64,000 bases of DNA from Streptomyces zagrosensis (GTDB lineage: Bacteria > Actinomycetota > Actinomycetes > Streptomycetales > Streptomycetaceae), in assembly GCF_014203645.1 (NCBI RefSeq), contig NZ_JACHJL010000002.1, positions 1-64,000 on the forward strand, in the 5' to 3' direction. The translations under genes and the position numbers were made by a program. This document shows positions 52,123 to 61,831 of the stretch, one piece after another (the stretch's first letter is position 1; every line of letters starts with the position of its first letter). The notes beneath the pieces are model-generated. The model was not told where the DNA came from, did not search any database, and saw only the letters and a program-made list of their open reading frames with translations.

Positions 52123-52770
52123 TCACCGCTCCCGCAACGGCCTCGCCTGCGGTTCGCCCGCCGTCCCGGCAGGCGGCTGTGGCTCGGTGGGAGGCGGCGA
52201 GGTGGTCGGCTCGGCGGTCGGTACGGGGATGCTCGGCTCCGGTGGCGGGCTGCTGGGCCGTGGCGCGGTCGGCCGGGGGCGGGGCGGCGCGCCGGGCGCC
52301 GAGGGGGCGGGGGTGCCGGGGTGGGGCGCCGGCTCCTCGGCGGCCGGCGGGTCGGATGGTCGCTCCTTCGCATCCGGCCCGCCCGTTTCCTTGCCGCCAC
52401 CCCGGCCGCGCTCCGCATCCCGCTTTTTGCGATCACGGCGATCCGGCGCCCGGGAGGCATCGCCCGAGACGCCGCCCCGCTTGGCCTGCGCATCAGCCCG
52501 GCGAGCCCCGTCCGGCACCACGGCGCCCCCCACGGACTCAGGAGCCACACCGTCCCGCTGCCCATTACCGGACCCGCTGCGCTGCGCATGCGCCCGATCC
52601 GGCTCGGAGACGCTCATGCAGCCCCCCAAGGCCATGGCGGCGAGCACCACGGCCGCTACCCGCGCTGAGGTGCGGGGCGCGGCGTGGGGTGCGATGCGCG
52701 CCATGCGCACGAAAGGCGGGAAATGCGAAAGGCGGGAGATAGGCGATTCATTTTTGGGCATTACGGACAT
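52123..52770 (-). CDS. Pro-rich lipoprotein
   Basis: 215 residues. After a basic N-terminus a hydrophobic stretch ends in the lipobox AMALGGC (Cys near 51), so the mature protein would be lipid-anchored outside the cell. The rest is disordered: Arg/Asp/Gly then Pro/Ala/Ser-rich with no domain. The likely start is MSVMPKNE with GGAAGG about ten bases upstream; a shorter start at MARIAPH is possible. Probably a wall-crossing surface protein; function unknown. Confidence 0.6.
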   Translation of the reverse strand: MSVMPKNESPISRLSHFPPFVRMARIAPHAAPRTSARVAAVVLAAMALGGCMSVSEPDRAHAQRSGSGNGQRDGVAPESVGGAVVPDGARRADAQAKRGGVSGDASRAPDRRDRKKRDAERGRGGGKETGGPDAKERPSDPPAAEEPAPHPGTPAPSAPGAPPRPRPTAPRPSSPPPEPSIPVPTAEPTTSPPPTEPQPPAGTAGEPQARPLRER

Positions 52771-53024
52771 GAAAGGGCTGCCTTCCGGCGCGAGGGTGGG
52801 GCCTCCTGCCCAACTGGCCCCGCCCCACCCAGGACACGCGCCCCATCCAGGAGACCCGCCTCACGCCACAACCCGAGCCCCGGCCGCTACAGCCGCCACG
52901 GCCGCCACCGATGGAGCACGACCCGCACATTCAGCCCGAACCGCTAGCCCGAACTGCCAACTGCCGGGCGGGCGGGCGGTCGGTCGGGCGGGCTGCCTGG
53001 CGGGCGAGCGAGCGAGCGAGCGGC

Positions 53025-53417
53025 TCAGCCGTAACCGAGCGCGTGCAGCCGCTCATCGTCGATGCCGAAATGGTGGGCAATTTCATGAACTACGGTCACT
53101 TCTGTCTCCTGCACCACCGTCTCCCGACTCCCGCACATCCGCAGCGTGGGCCCCCGGTAGATCGTGATCCGGTCCGGCAACACGCCCGCGTACCACTCCC
53201 CTCGATCGGTCAACGGCGTTCCCTCGTAAAGCCCGAGCAACTCCGGTTCAGCCGCATCAGGCTCGTCTTCAACGAACACCGCCACGTTGTCCATGAGCCG
53301 CGTCAACTCGGGCGGAATGCGGTCCAGGGCCTCGGCGACCAGTTCCTCGAACTCCTCGCGCGTCATTTCCAGCACCCGGCCATTGTCGGGCAGGCGCCCC
53401 CCGCGCGCCCCGCTCAT
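53025..53417 (-). CDS. zincin-like metallopeptidase (MTREEFEELV family)
   Basis: The start is set at the ATG at 53417, ten bases after GGAGG, giving 130 residues; MTREEF at residue 18 is an alternative. The conserved family core is complete: MTREEFEELVAEALDRIP, GLYEGTPLTDRGEWYAG, LPDRITIYRGP and the zinc motif HEIAHHFGIDD near the C-terminus (HExxHxxGxxD). This family is widespread in actinobacteria and lacks a known substrate. Confidence 0.88.
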   Translation of the reverse strand: MSGARGGRLPDNGRVLEMTREEFEELVAEALDRIPPELTRLMDNVAVFVEDEPDAAEPELLGLYEGTPLTDRGEWYAGVLPDRITIYRGPTLRMCGSRETVVQETEVTVVHEIAHHFGIDDERLHALGYG

Positions 53418-53588
53418 GCATCGAACACCTCCACGGGAGCCAGAGCCCCCGGCGCCCAGCGCTCCGCCGCACCCCCCTAACCCGCCCCACCGCCCACCCG
53501 GCGGTAAACCGTTTTGGCGAACCCCGTCGGCATCCCATATGCTTCTCACGTCCCCGAAGGCGCCGGAAGGTGCCCAGGTGGGCCATCA

Positions 53589-53661
53589 GCCCTCATCGTC
53601 TAGTGGCCCAGGACGCCGCCCTTTCAAGGCGGTAGCACGGGTTCGAATCCCGTTGGGGGCA
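53589..53661 (+). tRNA. tRNA-Glu (anticodon TTC)
   Basis: Cloverleaf with anticodon loop CTTTCAA, T-arm GGGTTCGAATCCC and an acceptor stem pairing GCCCTCA with TGGGGGC-type bases (one G-T pair). First of three adjacent tRNAs. Confidence 0.96.
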
Positions 53662-53701
53662 CGCAAGACCATGTGCGAGACTAGTGCTCGCACGTGTGCT
53701 T

Positions 53702-53776
53702 GGTCCTGTGGAGCAGCTTGGAGTGCTCGCCACCCTGTCAAGGTGGAGGCCGCGGGTTCAAATCCCGTCAGGACCG
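53702..53776 (+). tRNA. tRNA-Asp (anticodon GTC), copy 1
   Basis: Anticodon loop CTGTCAA, acceptor GGTCCTG/CAGGACC, discriminator G. The 75 bases are identical to the copy at 61218-61292. Confidence 0.97.
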
Positions 53777-53780
53777 CTGC

Positions 53781-53854
53781 GGCTGGGTAGCTCAGTTGGT
53801 ACGAGCGATCGCCTGAAAAGCGATAGGTCGCCGGTTCGAACCCGGCCCCAGCCA
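53781..53854 (+). tRNA. tRNA-Phe (anticodon GAA)
   Basis: Anticodon loop CTGAAAA, T-arm CCGGTTCGAACCCGG, acceptor GGCTGGG/CCCAGCC. It follows tRNA-Asp after four bases, so the two are probably co-transcribed. Confidence 0.97.
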
Positions 53855-53873
53855 CCGCTGCTCGAACAAGTCG

Positions 53874-53906
53874 AAGCCCCTCCGAGGTCACTCGGAGGGG
53901 CTTTTT
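53874..53906 (+). terminator. intrinsic terminator of the tRNA cluster
   Basis: AAGCCCCTCCGAG-GTCA-CTCGGAGGGGCTT is a perfect 13-base stem with a four-base loop and a following T-run, 20 bases after tRNA-Phe. Confidence 0.95.
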
Positions 53907-54040
53907 CGTTGCCCGCGGTGTCCTTTTGGCCACTCCCGTATCCCCGGCCGGCCCGATCCCCTGCGGAGCGCCCCGCTCCCGAGGAGCACCGCGCTCCCCA
54001 AGGGCGCCGCATTGCCGAGAAGGCGCCGGGCAGCCGCCGC

Positions 54041-54967
54041 TCACGGCACTGTGACGATCACCTTGCCGCGGGTGTGGCCCTCCATGCTGAGGCGCTGGGC
54101 GTCGCTCGCGCGTTCGAGGGGGAAGGTCTTGGCGACCTGCACCGTGAGTGCGCCCGACTCGGCCATGTCGGTGAGGGCCGTCAGGTCGGCCGCGTCAGGG
54201 CGTACCCAGAGGTAGCGCCCGCCCAGGGGGGCGACCGCGGGGTCAACGATGGAGGCGATGCGCCTCGGGTCCTTCACCAGGTCGGCCGAGACCGTCACCG
54301 CGTCCCCTCCCACCAGGTCGAGCACCGCGTCTACGCCCTCCCGCGACAGCGCGCGTACCCGGTCGCGTAGACCGTCTCCGTAGGTGACCGGTTCGCCGCC
54401 CAGAGAGCGTACGAAGTCGTGGTTGTGCGGGCTGGCCGTGCCGATCACGCGGGCGCCCAGGTGGCGGCCGACCTGGACGGCCATGGAGCCGACGCCGCCC
54501 GCCGCCGCGTGGACCAGCAGCGTGTCGCCCTTCGTCACCCGTAGCACCTTGATCAGGGACTGGTACGCCGTGAGCCCGGCCAGCGGCAGCCCCGCGGCCT
54601 GCTCGAAGGTGAGGTTGGCAGGCTTGCGGGCCAGGGTGCGTACCGGTGCGGCCACGTACTCGGCGAAGGTCCCACCCGCCAGAGTGTCCTTGCGTACGTA
54701 GCCGATGACCTCGTCGCCCTCGCTGAACTCCGGGGTGTCCAGCCCCGCACGGACGACGACGCCGGCCACGTCCCAGCCGGGGACGACCGGGAACACCACG
54801 TCCAAGAGCGAATCCAGGTGGCCGCCCTGCGCCTTCCAGTCCACCGGGTTCACCGCGGCGGCCTTGACCCGCACCAGTACCGAATCGGGCCCGACCTTGG
54901 GCTCTGACAAGTCGCCGTATTCCAGGACCTCGGGACCGCCGTACGCGCGGTAGCTCACAGCCTTCAC
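54041..54967 (-). CDS. NADP-dependent quinone-oxidoreductase-like MDR enzyme
   Basis: 308 residues of the zinc-independent medium-chain reductase type. The GroES-like N-terminus starts MKAVSYRAYGGPEVLEYGD, the Rossmann motif VHAAAGGVGSMAVQVG is near 150, and LDLVGGDAV near 215. The zinc-ligand cysteines of true alcohol dehydrogenases are absent, so NADPH-linked reduction of quinones or enones is likely. GTG start with GAGGAG ten bases upstream. No operon partner: the next gene upstream on the same strand is 122 bases away. Confidence 0.9.
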   Translation of the reverse strand: MKAVSYRAYGGPEVLEYGDLSEPKVGPDSVLVRVKAAAVNPVDWKAQGGHLDSLLDVVFPVVPGWDVAGVVVRAGLDTPEFSEGDEVIGYVRKDTLAGGTFAEYVAAPVRTLARKPANLTFEQAAGLPLAGLTAYQSLIKVLRVTKGDTLLVHAAAGGVGSMAVQVGRHLGARVIGTASPHNHDFVRSLGGEPVTYGDGLRDRVRALSREGVDAVLDLVGGDAVTVSADLVKDPRRIASIVDPAVAPLGGRYLWVRPDAADLTALTDMAESGALTVQVAKTFPLERASDAQRLSMEGHTRGKVIVTVP

Positions 54968-55089
54968 GATGCTCGTACTCCTCGAAACCTCATGCTGCGG
55001 ACTCAGTGGACGGGATAGATAGGACAGACGAGACAGACGAGACGGACGGGATGGGTGGGGTGGAGGGGGCGGATGGAGGACGCCTCACG

Positions 55090-56367
55090 CTAGGCTGCCG
55101 CCGCGTCGGAGGGTGCTTGCGCCGCACGGCCGCCCGGGTGGCGGTGGCGCCAGATCCAGAAGACCGCACTGGCCACGATCGCCCAGCCCGCCAGCACCAA
55201 AAACGGGAAGGCGTGCTGGTAATTGCCGAAGTAGACCGCCGTGTGTTGGGCATTCACGGACGCACCCGGCGGGAGCCACCGGCCGATATGGCCGAGAACA
55301 GACGGCAGCAGCGGCCAAGAGACCGCGCCACCCGACGACGGATTGCCGAGCAGCACCATCAGGCCCCAGGTGGGCAGCATCGCCCAGCGGCCGAAAAGGG
55401 TGTTGAACATGGTGAAGACCATCCCCGACGTGAACAGCGTGAGCGCCAAGATCAGCCACGACTCCACGAACGGCAGGTTCAGCGCGCCAAGGAACCAGTC
55501 CACCAGCGCCGCGATGGCGAACCCGCCGAGCAGCGCGTACGCAGCCGTGAACGCGATCCGCTCCGCGGGGTTGAGCGAGCGGGCGTGGACGCTGAGCTGG
55601 ATCGCGCCGACGAAGCCGATGATCACCGCGGCCAGTGAGATGTAGAAGATCGCCAGCCCGCGCGGGTCGCCCTTCTGTAGCGGGTTGAGGTCCCGCACCG
55701 TCACCGGAATGTCCACCCGTTCCCCGACCCGTGGCCCCGCGGTGGCGAAGACCTCGGCGACGGAGGCCCCGGACGCGCCGGAGATGTCCAGTTCGACACG
55801 GTCGCCTGCGGCCTCAGATTCCCGTTCTCTCCCCGCGTCAGATCCCCGGTCCCCCGCGGTATCAGGTCCCCGGCCCTCCACGGTGCCGGCTGGGTCTGCG
55901 GTGCCGGGTGCGCCCGCGGTGGGGCGGTGCACGTTCAGTACGGCGAACACCCGCTGCTCGTCCACGGCGCGTTTGGCCTCCTCGTACGTGTCGTATTCGC
56001 GCAGCTCAAGCGAGGCGTCCAGGGCCTGTTCCATGCCGCGTACGAACGCCTTGCCGCGCGGGCTGTCGCTCGCCCCGACCACGGCTGTCGGCACGTGGTG
56101 CGGGGTGGGGTTGGCCATCACGTACGTATACGAGCCGGCGAAGAGCCCGGCAGCCGCCGCCAGGATGACGACCAGCACGGTGGCCGGGAAGAACGGGGTG
56201 CCCTTGAAGGCTGCCCAGCGAGACGACGAGCGTGCGCAACTGTGTGCCCCTCCCGCCGGCCCGCAGCCAGCTGGGGCCGCGCCGCTCTGGGGTTGCTCCC
56301 GGGGCTGCTTCGTAGCTTGCTCCGGGGGGTCGCCGCCTGGCACGGGCCGTTCACGCGGGTCATCCAT
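55090..56367 (-). CDS. DUF3533/ABC-2-like integral membrane protein
   Basis: 425 residues. One helix near 60-80 (FPATVLVVILAAAAGLFAGSYTYV), a long outside domain with SPRGKAFVRGMEQALDASLELREYDTYEEAKRAV, then five or so helices to the end (FYISLAAVIIGFVGAIQL, PSSGGAVSWPLLP). The layout matches DUF3533/YhgE-type membrane proteins related to ABC-2 permeases; no ATPase gene adjoins it, and its transport role is unproven. A Gly/Asp/Arg/Glu-rich insert (about 150-195) interrupts the outside domain. Confidence 0.75.
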   Translation of the reverse strand: MDDPRERPVPGGDPPEQATKQPREQPQSGAAPAGCGPAGGAHSCARSSSRWAAFKGTPFFPATVLVVILAAAAGLFAGSYTYVMANPTPHHVPTAVVGASDSPRGKAFVRGMEQALDASLELREYDTYEEAKRAVDEQRVFAVLNVHRPTAGAPGTADPAGTVEGRGPDTAGDRGSDAGRERESEAAGDRVELDISGASGASVAEVFATAGPRVGERVDIPVTVRDLNPLQKGDPRGLAIFYISLAAVIIGFVGAIQLSVHARSLNPAERIAFTAAYALLGGFAIAALVDWFLGALNLPFVESWLILALTLFTSGMVFTMFNTLFGRWAMLPTWGLMVLLGNPSSGGAVSWPLLPSVLGHIGRWLPPGASVNAQHTAVYFGNYQHAFPFLVLAGWAIVASAVFWIWRHRHPGGRAAQAPSDAAAA

Positions 56368-56560
56368 GAGGTCACGCTAAAACACCCATCACGGACATTC
56401 TTCCCGAGCGGCCGATGATTCCCCGGCCCGGCCGGCCTCGATTCGCGGGCCGTAAACCCGCGGCCGGGCCCGTACGCAGACAGTCCCGAGGCCCCCGCGA
56501 GCGCCTTGGTGCACAAATGGTTCGCCAGCTCTTTCAGCGAGGTGAGATCCTGGGGGCCGT

Positions 56561-59500
56561 ATGACCACTCAGCCTGCCCCTGCCCTGCCCGCCCTGCTGG
56601 AGCGGCTTCCCGAGCTGATGCTGCGCGATGAGCAGCGGCTGGGGCGCCGACTCGACGGTGCGCGCCGGATTCGTAAACCCGAGGCCCGCGCGGCCGTACT
56701 CGCCGAGATCGCCGGCCAGATCGAGCAGGCCGAGCGGCGAGTTGCCGATCGCCGCGCCTGCGTGCCCGAGATCAGTTATCCGCCGTCGCTGCCGGTCAGC
56801 CAGAAGAAGGACGAAATTCTGGCGGCGGTCCGCGATCACCAGGTGGTGATTGTCGCGGGCGAGACCGGTTCCGGTAAGACGACCCAGATTCCGAAGATCT
56901 GCATGGAGCTGGGCCGGGGCGTGCGCGGGCTCATCGGGCACACCCAGCCGCGCCGGATCGCGGCCCGTACAGTCGCCGAGCGGATCGCCGAGGAACTGGA
57001 TACCCAGCTCGGCGGAACGATTGGCTGGAAGGTGCGGTTCACCGACCAGGTCGGCGCGGAAACGCTGGTCAAGCTGATGACGGACGGCATTCTGCTGGCC
57101 GAGATTCAGACCGACCGCGAGCTGCGCCAGTACGACACGATCATCATCGATGAGGCACACGAGCGCAGCCTCAACATCGACTTCATCCTCGGGTACCTCG
57201 CGCAGTTGCTGCCCCGCCGCCCCGACCTCAAGGTCATCATCACCTCGGCCACCATCGACCCGCAGCGGTTCTCCCGCCACTTCGGGCACGTCGCCACCGT
57301 GGGCGGCCACCCTCAGGGCACCGGCCGTGCGGGTGCCGCACAGCGCAAGGGCCACGGGGGCCGCGAGAGCGCTGTCGGTGGTCGGGAGCAGGGCGGTGAC
57401 GGCGACGGTGGCGCGGAGGCCGCCGGCGCGCCGATCATCGAGGTCAGCGGTCGTACGTTCCCGGTCGAGGTGCGCTACCGCCCGCTCCTCGAAGAGGGCG
57501 GCCAGGACGGCGATCGCGACCAGGTCACCGCCATCTGCGATGCCGTGGACGAGCTCCAGCGCGAGGGTGAGGGGGACGTTTTGGTCTTCCTCTCCGGCGA
57601 GCGGGAAATTCGGGACACCGCCGACGCGTTGGAGAAGAAGAAGCTACGCAACACCGAGATCCTCCCGCTGTACGCGCGGCTCTCGCACACCGAGCAGCAC
57701 CGGGTCTTCCAGCGGCACACCGGCCGCCGCGTCGTGCTCGCGACGAACGTGGCGGAGACCTCGCTGACCGTCCCGGGCATCCGGTACGTGATCGACCCCG
57801 GCACGGCCCGTATCTCTCGGTACAGCCATCGCACCAAGGTGCAGCGGCTGCCGATCGAGCCGGTCTCGCAGGCCAGCGCCAACCAGCGCAAGGGCCGTTG
57901 CGGCCGGACCAGCGACGGCATCTGCATCCGGCTGTACTCAGAGGACGACTTCCTCACCCGCCCCGAGTTCACCGATGCCGAGATTTTGCGGACCAACCTC
58001 GCCTCGGTCATCTTGCAGATGACGGCGGCCGGGCTCGGGGACATCGAGAAGTTCCCGTTCATCGACCCGCCGGACCGGCGCAACATCAAGGACGGCATCG
58101 ACCTGCTGCACGAGTTGGGCGCCCTCGAAGCCCAGCGGCAGAGCCCCGAGCGCGAAGCCGCGGGCGAAGACCTCGACCAATACACCGAGCAGGGTCCGAG
58201 GCGAGATGCAGATCACGGTTCGGAGCAGGGCCCGGAGCAGGGCCCGGGACTCGACGCAGAACTCGTCGCAGAACTCGACGCGAAGTTCCGCGCGGACGTG
58301 GACCCCGCGCTAGGTGGCGACCAACGCCTCAGCCAACATTCCAGCCACCGCGCCACCCAACAACCGGCCACCCCACAACACGCAGCTCATCAGCGCGGTG
58401 GCCAGAACAACCGCCAAAGCTCTGCCCAGAGCCCGGGACGCGCGGGCCGCGGTAGGCAGCGGCTGACCCCGCTGGGCCGCCAACTGGCACAGTTCCCTGT
58501 CGATCCTCGACTGGCGCGCATGATCGTGGCCGCCGAAGGCAACGGCAGCGTGCGCGAGGTGATGGTCATCGCCGCCGCGCTGTCCATTCAGGACCCGCGC
58601 GAACGCCCCACCGAAAAGCAGCAGCAGGCCGATCAGCAGCACGCACGGTTCAAGGACGAGTCGAGCGACTTCCTGGCGCTCCTCAACCTGTGGCGGTACG
58701 TCAAAGAGCAGCAAAAGGCGCTGTCCTCGTCCGCCTTCCGCCGGATGTGTCGTACGGAGTTCCTGAACTATCTGCGCATACGCGAATGGCAGGACATCTA
58801 CAGCCAGTTGCGTACGGTCGCCAAGTCCATGAGCATTGAGGTGTCCACGTCGGATGCGGAGCCCTCCCCCGACCAGGTGCACCTCGCACTCCTCGCGGGA
58901 CTGCTCTCGCACATCGGGTTCAAGGAGACCGTCGAGGACGGCGCGAAGTCCGCGAACAAGGCTCCCGGCAAGAGCACCGGCAAGCCGGGTGGCAAGGGCG
59001 AGTATCTGGGCGCGCGCAACGCCAAGTTCGCGCTGTTCCCCGGTTCCGCCCTGTTCAAGAAGCCGCCCCGGTGGATCATGTCGGCCGAACTGGTCGAGAC
59101 CTCGCGGCTGTGGGCGCGGGTCAACGCCAAGATCGAGCCGGAGTGGGTCGAGCCGCTCGCCCAGCACCTGGTCAAGCACACGTACAGCGAGCCGCACTGG
59201 GAGCAGAAGCAGGCGGCGGTCATGGCGTACGAGCGGGTGACGCTGTACGGCGTACCGATCGTCTCCCAGCGCAAGATCAACTACGGGAAGATCGACCCCG
59301 AGACCAGCCGCGACCTTTTCATTCGCAATGCCCTGGTCGAGGGCGATTGGCGCACCCACCACCAGTTCTTCCACGACAATCGCAAGCTGCTCGGCGAGGT
59401 CGAGGAACTGGAGCACCGGGCCCGTCGCCGCGACATTTTGGTGGACGACGAAACGCTGTTTGACTTCTACGACCAGCGCATCCCCGCACACGTCGTATCC

Positions 59501-61030
59501 GGCGCGCACTTCGACTCCTGGTGGAAGCACAAACGCCGGGACGAGCCGGAGTTGCTGAGCTTTGAGAAGTCGATGCTCATCAACGAGCGGGCACGGGACG
59601 TCTCCAAGGATGCCTACCCCGACACCTGGTGGCAGGGCCGGCTGAAGTTTCGAGTGACCTACCAGTTCGAGCCGGGCGCGGACGCGGACGGCGTGACCCT
59701 GCACATTCCGCTTCAGGTGCTCAACCAGGTCACGGCGGACGGTTTCGACTGGCAGATCCCGGGCCTGCGGCAGGACCTGGTGACGGAGCTGATCCGCTCA
59801 CTGCCCAAGCCCATCCGCCGTAACTACGTACCCGCCCCCGACTACGCCCGCCGCTTCCTTGAGCGGGTCAAGCCCACCGCGGGGCTGACCGGCGGCCAGC
59901 CACAGTCCCCCCTGACGGTGGCACTCGGCAGAGAGCTCCAGCGCATGGTGGGGGTACAGATCGCCCCCGAGGACTGGGACCCGGAAAAGGTCCCCGACCA
60001 CCTCAAGATCACCTTCCGGGTAGTGGACGAGCGGCGCCACAAGCTCGCTGAGGACAAGGACCTGGTCGCGCTCAAGGCCAGGCTCCAGCCCAAGACGCAG
60101 GCCGCGATCACCAAGGTGTTCGCGACGTCGAGGGAGAGCGCGGGCATCGAGCAGCGCTCCGGCCTCACCTCCTGGACCATCGGCGCCCTGCCCCGCACCT
60201 TCGAGACCCGACGCGGCGGCCAGCCCGTAAAGGCGTACCCGGCGCTCGTGGACGAGGGTGCGTCCGTTGCGATCCGGCTCTTTGACTCCGAGCCCGAACA
60301 GGAGCGGGCCATGTGGGTGGGCACCCGCCGGCTGATCTTGCTCAACCTGCCCTCCAGCCCGGCTAAGTTCGCACAGGGCAAGCTGGACAACAGCGCCAAG
60401 CTCGCGCTGTCCCGCTCCCCGCACGGCAGTGTGCAGGCGCTGTTCGACGACTGCGTCTCGGCCGCGGCCGACCGGCTGATCGCGGCGCGCGGCGGCCCGG
60501 CCTGGGACGAGGAGTCCTTCCGTAAGCTCTTCGACGCCGTACGCGCCGACCTGACCGACGTGACCATGGACACCATCCGCAAGGTGCGCGAGATACTGGC
60601 CGCCTGGCAGTCGTGTGAGCGGCGCCTCAAGGCCACCACGAGCATGGTCTTGGTGCCGTCGCTGACCGATATCAAGCAGCAACTCGCCGAGTTGATCAAG
60701 CCGGGCTTCGTGACCGAGCACGGCGTACGACGGCTGCCCGATGTGATGCGCTATCTGGTGGCCATCGACCGGCGCCTACAGCAGTTGCCGCACCACGCCG
60801 AGCGGGACCGCATCCGGATGGTCAAGGTGCACGAGATGCGCGATGAGTATCTGTGGTTGCTCGAACAGCTTGAGCGCGCCCACCCGGGGCGTCCGGTGCC
60901 GCGCGATGTGCTGGAGATCCGCTGGATGATCGAGGAACTGCGGGTCAGCTACTTCGCCCACGCCCTGGGTACGGCCTACCCGATCTCGGACAAGCGCATC
61001 GTGAAGGCCGTGGACGCGGCGGCACCGTAG
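56561..61030 (+). CDS. hrpA: ATP-dependent RNA helicase HrpA
   Basis: A 1489-residue DEAH-box helicase. Walker A AGETGSGKTTQIPKI (about 99-113), DEAH box IIDEAHERSLNID (about 194-206) and SATID lie in the first RecA fold. TNVAETSLTVPGI, QRKGRCGRTSDG, and the winged-helix, ratchet and HrpA C-terminal (DUF3418-type) regions follow. It remodels structured RNA and can rescue stalled ribosomes. Two inserts break the core: about 247-292 (Gly/Arg/Asp-rich, after SRHFGHV) and about 531-637 (Gln/Gly/Asp-rich with EQGPEQGPG repeats, before RLTPLGRQLAQFPVDPR). They make it longer than the roughly 1300 residues I expect for HrpA. Confidence 0.94.
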   Translation: MTTQPAPALPALLERLPELMLRDEQRLGRRLDGARRIRKPEARAAVLAEIAGQIEQAERRVADRRACVPEISYPPSLPVSQKKDEILAAVRDHQVVIVAGETGSGKTTQIPKICMELGRGVRGLIGHTQPRRIAARTVAERIAEELDTQLGGTIGWKVRFTDQVGAETLVKLMTDGILLAEIQTDRELRQYDTIIIDEAHERSLNIDFILGYLAQLLPRRPDLKVIITSATIDPQRFSRHFGHVATVGGHPQGTGRAGAAQRKGHGGRESAVGGREQGGDGDGGAEAAGAPIIEVSGRTFPVEVRYRPLLEEGGQDGDRDQVTAICDAVDELQREGEGDVLVFLSGEREIRDTADALEKKKLRNTEILPLYARLSHTEQHRVFQRHTGRRVVLATNVAETSLTVPGIRYVIDPGTARISRYSHRTKVQRLPIEPVSQASANQRKGRCGRTSDGICIRLYSEDDFLTRPEFTDAEILRTNLASVILQMTAAGLGDIEKFPFIDPPDRRNIKDGIDLLHELGALEAQRQSPEREAAGEDLDQYTEQGPRRDADHGSEQGPEQGPGLDAELVAELDAKFRADVDPALGGDQRLSQHSSHRATQQPATPQHAAHQRGGQNNRQSSAQSPGRAGRGRQRLTPLGRQLAQFPVDPRLARMIVAAEGNGSVREVMVIAAALSIQDPRERPTEKQQQADQQHARFKDESSDFLALLNLWRYVKEQQKALSSSAFRRMCRTEFLNYLRIREWQDIYSQLRTVAKSMSIEVSTSDAEPSPDQVHLALLAGLLSHIGFKETVEDGAKSANKAPGKSTGKPGGKGEYLGARNAKFALFPGSALFKKPPRWIMSAELVETSRLWARVNAKIEPEWVEPLAQHLVKHTYSEPHWEQKQAAVMAYERVTLYGVPIVSQRKINYGKIDPETSRDLFIRNALVEGDWRTHHQFFHDNRKLLGEVEELEHRARRRDILVDDETLFDFYDQRIPAHVVSGAHFDSWWKHKRRDEPELLSFEKSMLINERARDVSKDAYPDTWWQGRLKFRVTYQFEPGADADGVTLHIPLQVLNQVTADGFDWQIPGLRQDLVTELIRSLPKPIRRNYVPAPDYARRFLERVKPTAGLTGGQPQSPLTVALGRELQRMVGVQIAPEDWDPEKVPDHLKITFRVVDERRHKLAEDKDLVALKARLQPKTQAAITKVFATSRESAGIEQRSGLTSWTIGALPRTFETRRGGQPVKAYPALVDEGASVAIRLFDSEPEQERAMWVGTRRLILLNLPSSPAKFAQGKLDNSAKLALSRSPHGSVQALFDDCVSAAADRLIAARGGPAWDEESFRKLFDAVRADLTDVTMDTIRKVREILAAWQSCERRLKATTSMVLVPSLTDIKQQLAELIKPGFVTEHGVRRLPDVMRYLVAIDRRLQQLPHHAERDRIRMVKVHEMRDEYLWLLEQLERAHPGRPVPRDVLEIRWMIEELRVSYFAHALGTAYPISDKRIVKAVDAAAP

Positions 61031-61217
61031 CCACTGGTGTGTGGACGGGCTGGGCGGGCGTGTGCGCTGGTTTGTGGGCCGGCTCGGCGGGGCAGGTCGG
61101 CGGTACCCGGCGCCGGGTCGGCGAAGGACCCGGAAGCGCGGTTCGACCCCACCCCCTGACCTGCTGTAGAGTTTCTTCTCGCAGCCGGGCAACGCAAAAA
61201 GCGCGGCGCGAAAAGAT

Positions 61218-61292
61218 GGTCCTGTGGAGCAGCTTGGAGTGCTCGCCACCCTGTCAAGGTGGAGGCCGCGGGTTCAAATCCCGTCAGGACCG
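61218..61292 (+). tRNA. tRNA-Asp (anticodon GTC), copy 2
   Basis: Identical over 75 bases to the tRNA at 53702-53776. A stem-like sequence follows at 61302-61335 (GTGAGGCTCAC...GTGGGCCTCAT), which may end transcription. Confidence 0.97.
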
Positions 61293-61831
61293 CAGTAATT
61301 GGTGAGGCTCACGCCCCTCGGGGTGTGGGCCTCATCGCCGTTGAGGGCAAGAGCGGGCACCTGCGGCAGCTCGCGCACCAACGCGTCTACGGCGCGGCGT
61401 CCGTCAACGGCCGTCAACGGCGCGTACGTCGGGCGCCCCACCGGCGGAACCACCAACCCAGGCCCCCGGCCTCCCCAGCGCCCGACAAGCCCTCCCGCGG
61501 GCTCCCTGGCTTTGCGTCCGGGTCCGGGTCCGCGCCCGCGCTCGGGGACTGCCGCGCCGCCCCACGTTGCCGTTGCCATTCCCGTCGCCATTCCCGTCGC
61601 CGTTGCCGTTGACGTAGCCGTTGACGTAGCCGTTGACGTAGCCGTTGACGTTGCAATGACGTTGCCAACGGTGGTGCGGACGACGGTTTCGACAGCGGAC
61701 AAGGTTCCCGCTCAGCGCCCGATGGAGCGGAATCGCCCAACCCGTATGTATGCGGGCCGTCCGTTCGCCTTGACTGGGGCACGTACCGGCGGTACCCAAG
61801 CAAGAGGCCGTGGGGGCCGGGAGGTACACGT
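61293..61831. other. intergenic region with a 12-base repeat array
   Basis: Apart from the hairpin after tRNA-Asp and the array at 61566-61655, I see no supported gene. All six frames are repeat-driven. Confidence 0.35.
61566..61655. repeat. 12-base tandem array
   Basis: Three exact GTTGACGTAGCC units (61608-61643) are followed by a partial unit and preceded by degenerate 12-base units (GTTGCCATTCCC, GTCGCCATTCCC). Multiples of three keep the frame open in several registers, which creates spurious open frames on both strands. Confidence 0.85.

Noticed and set aside
58310..59704. 464-residue minus-strand frame opposite hrpA
   Set aside because: Shadow frame of a strongly conserved gene; no recognisable protein features.
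61299..61831. Repeat-driven frames on both strands after tRNA-Asp
   Set aside because: All depend on the 12-base array for their length. Three overlapping frames on two strands cannot all be genes, and none has a ribosome site or homologue.
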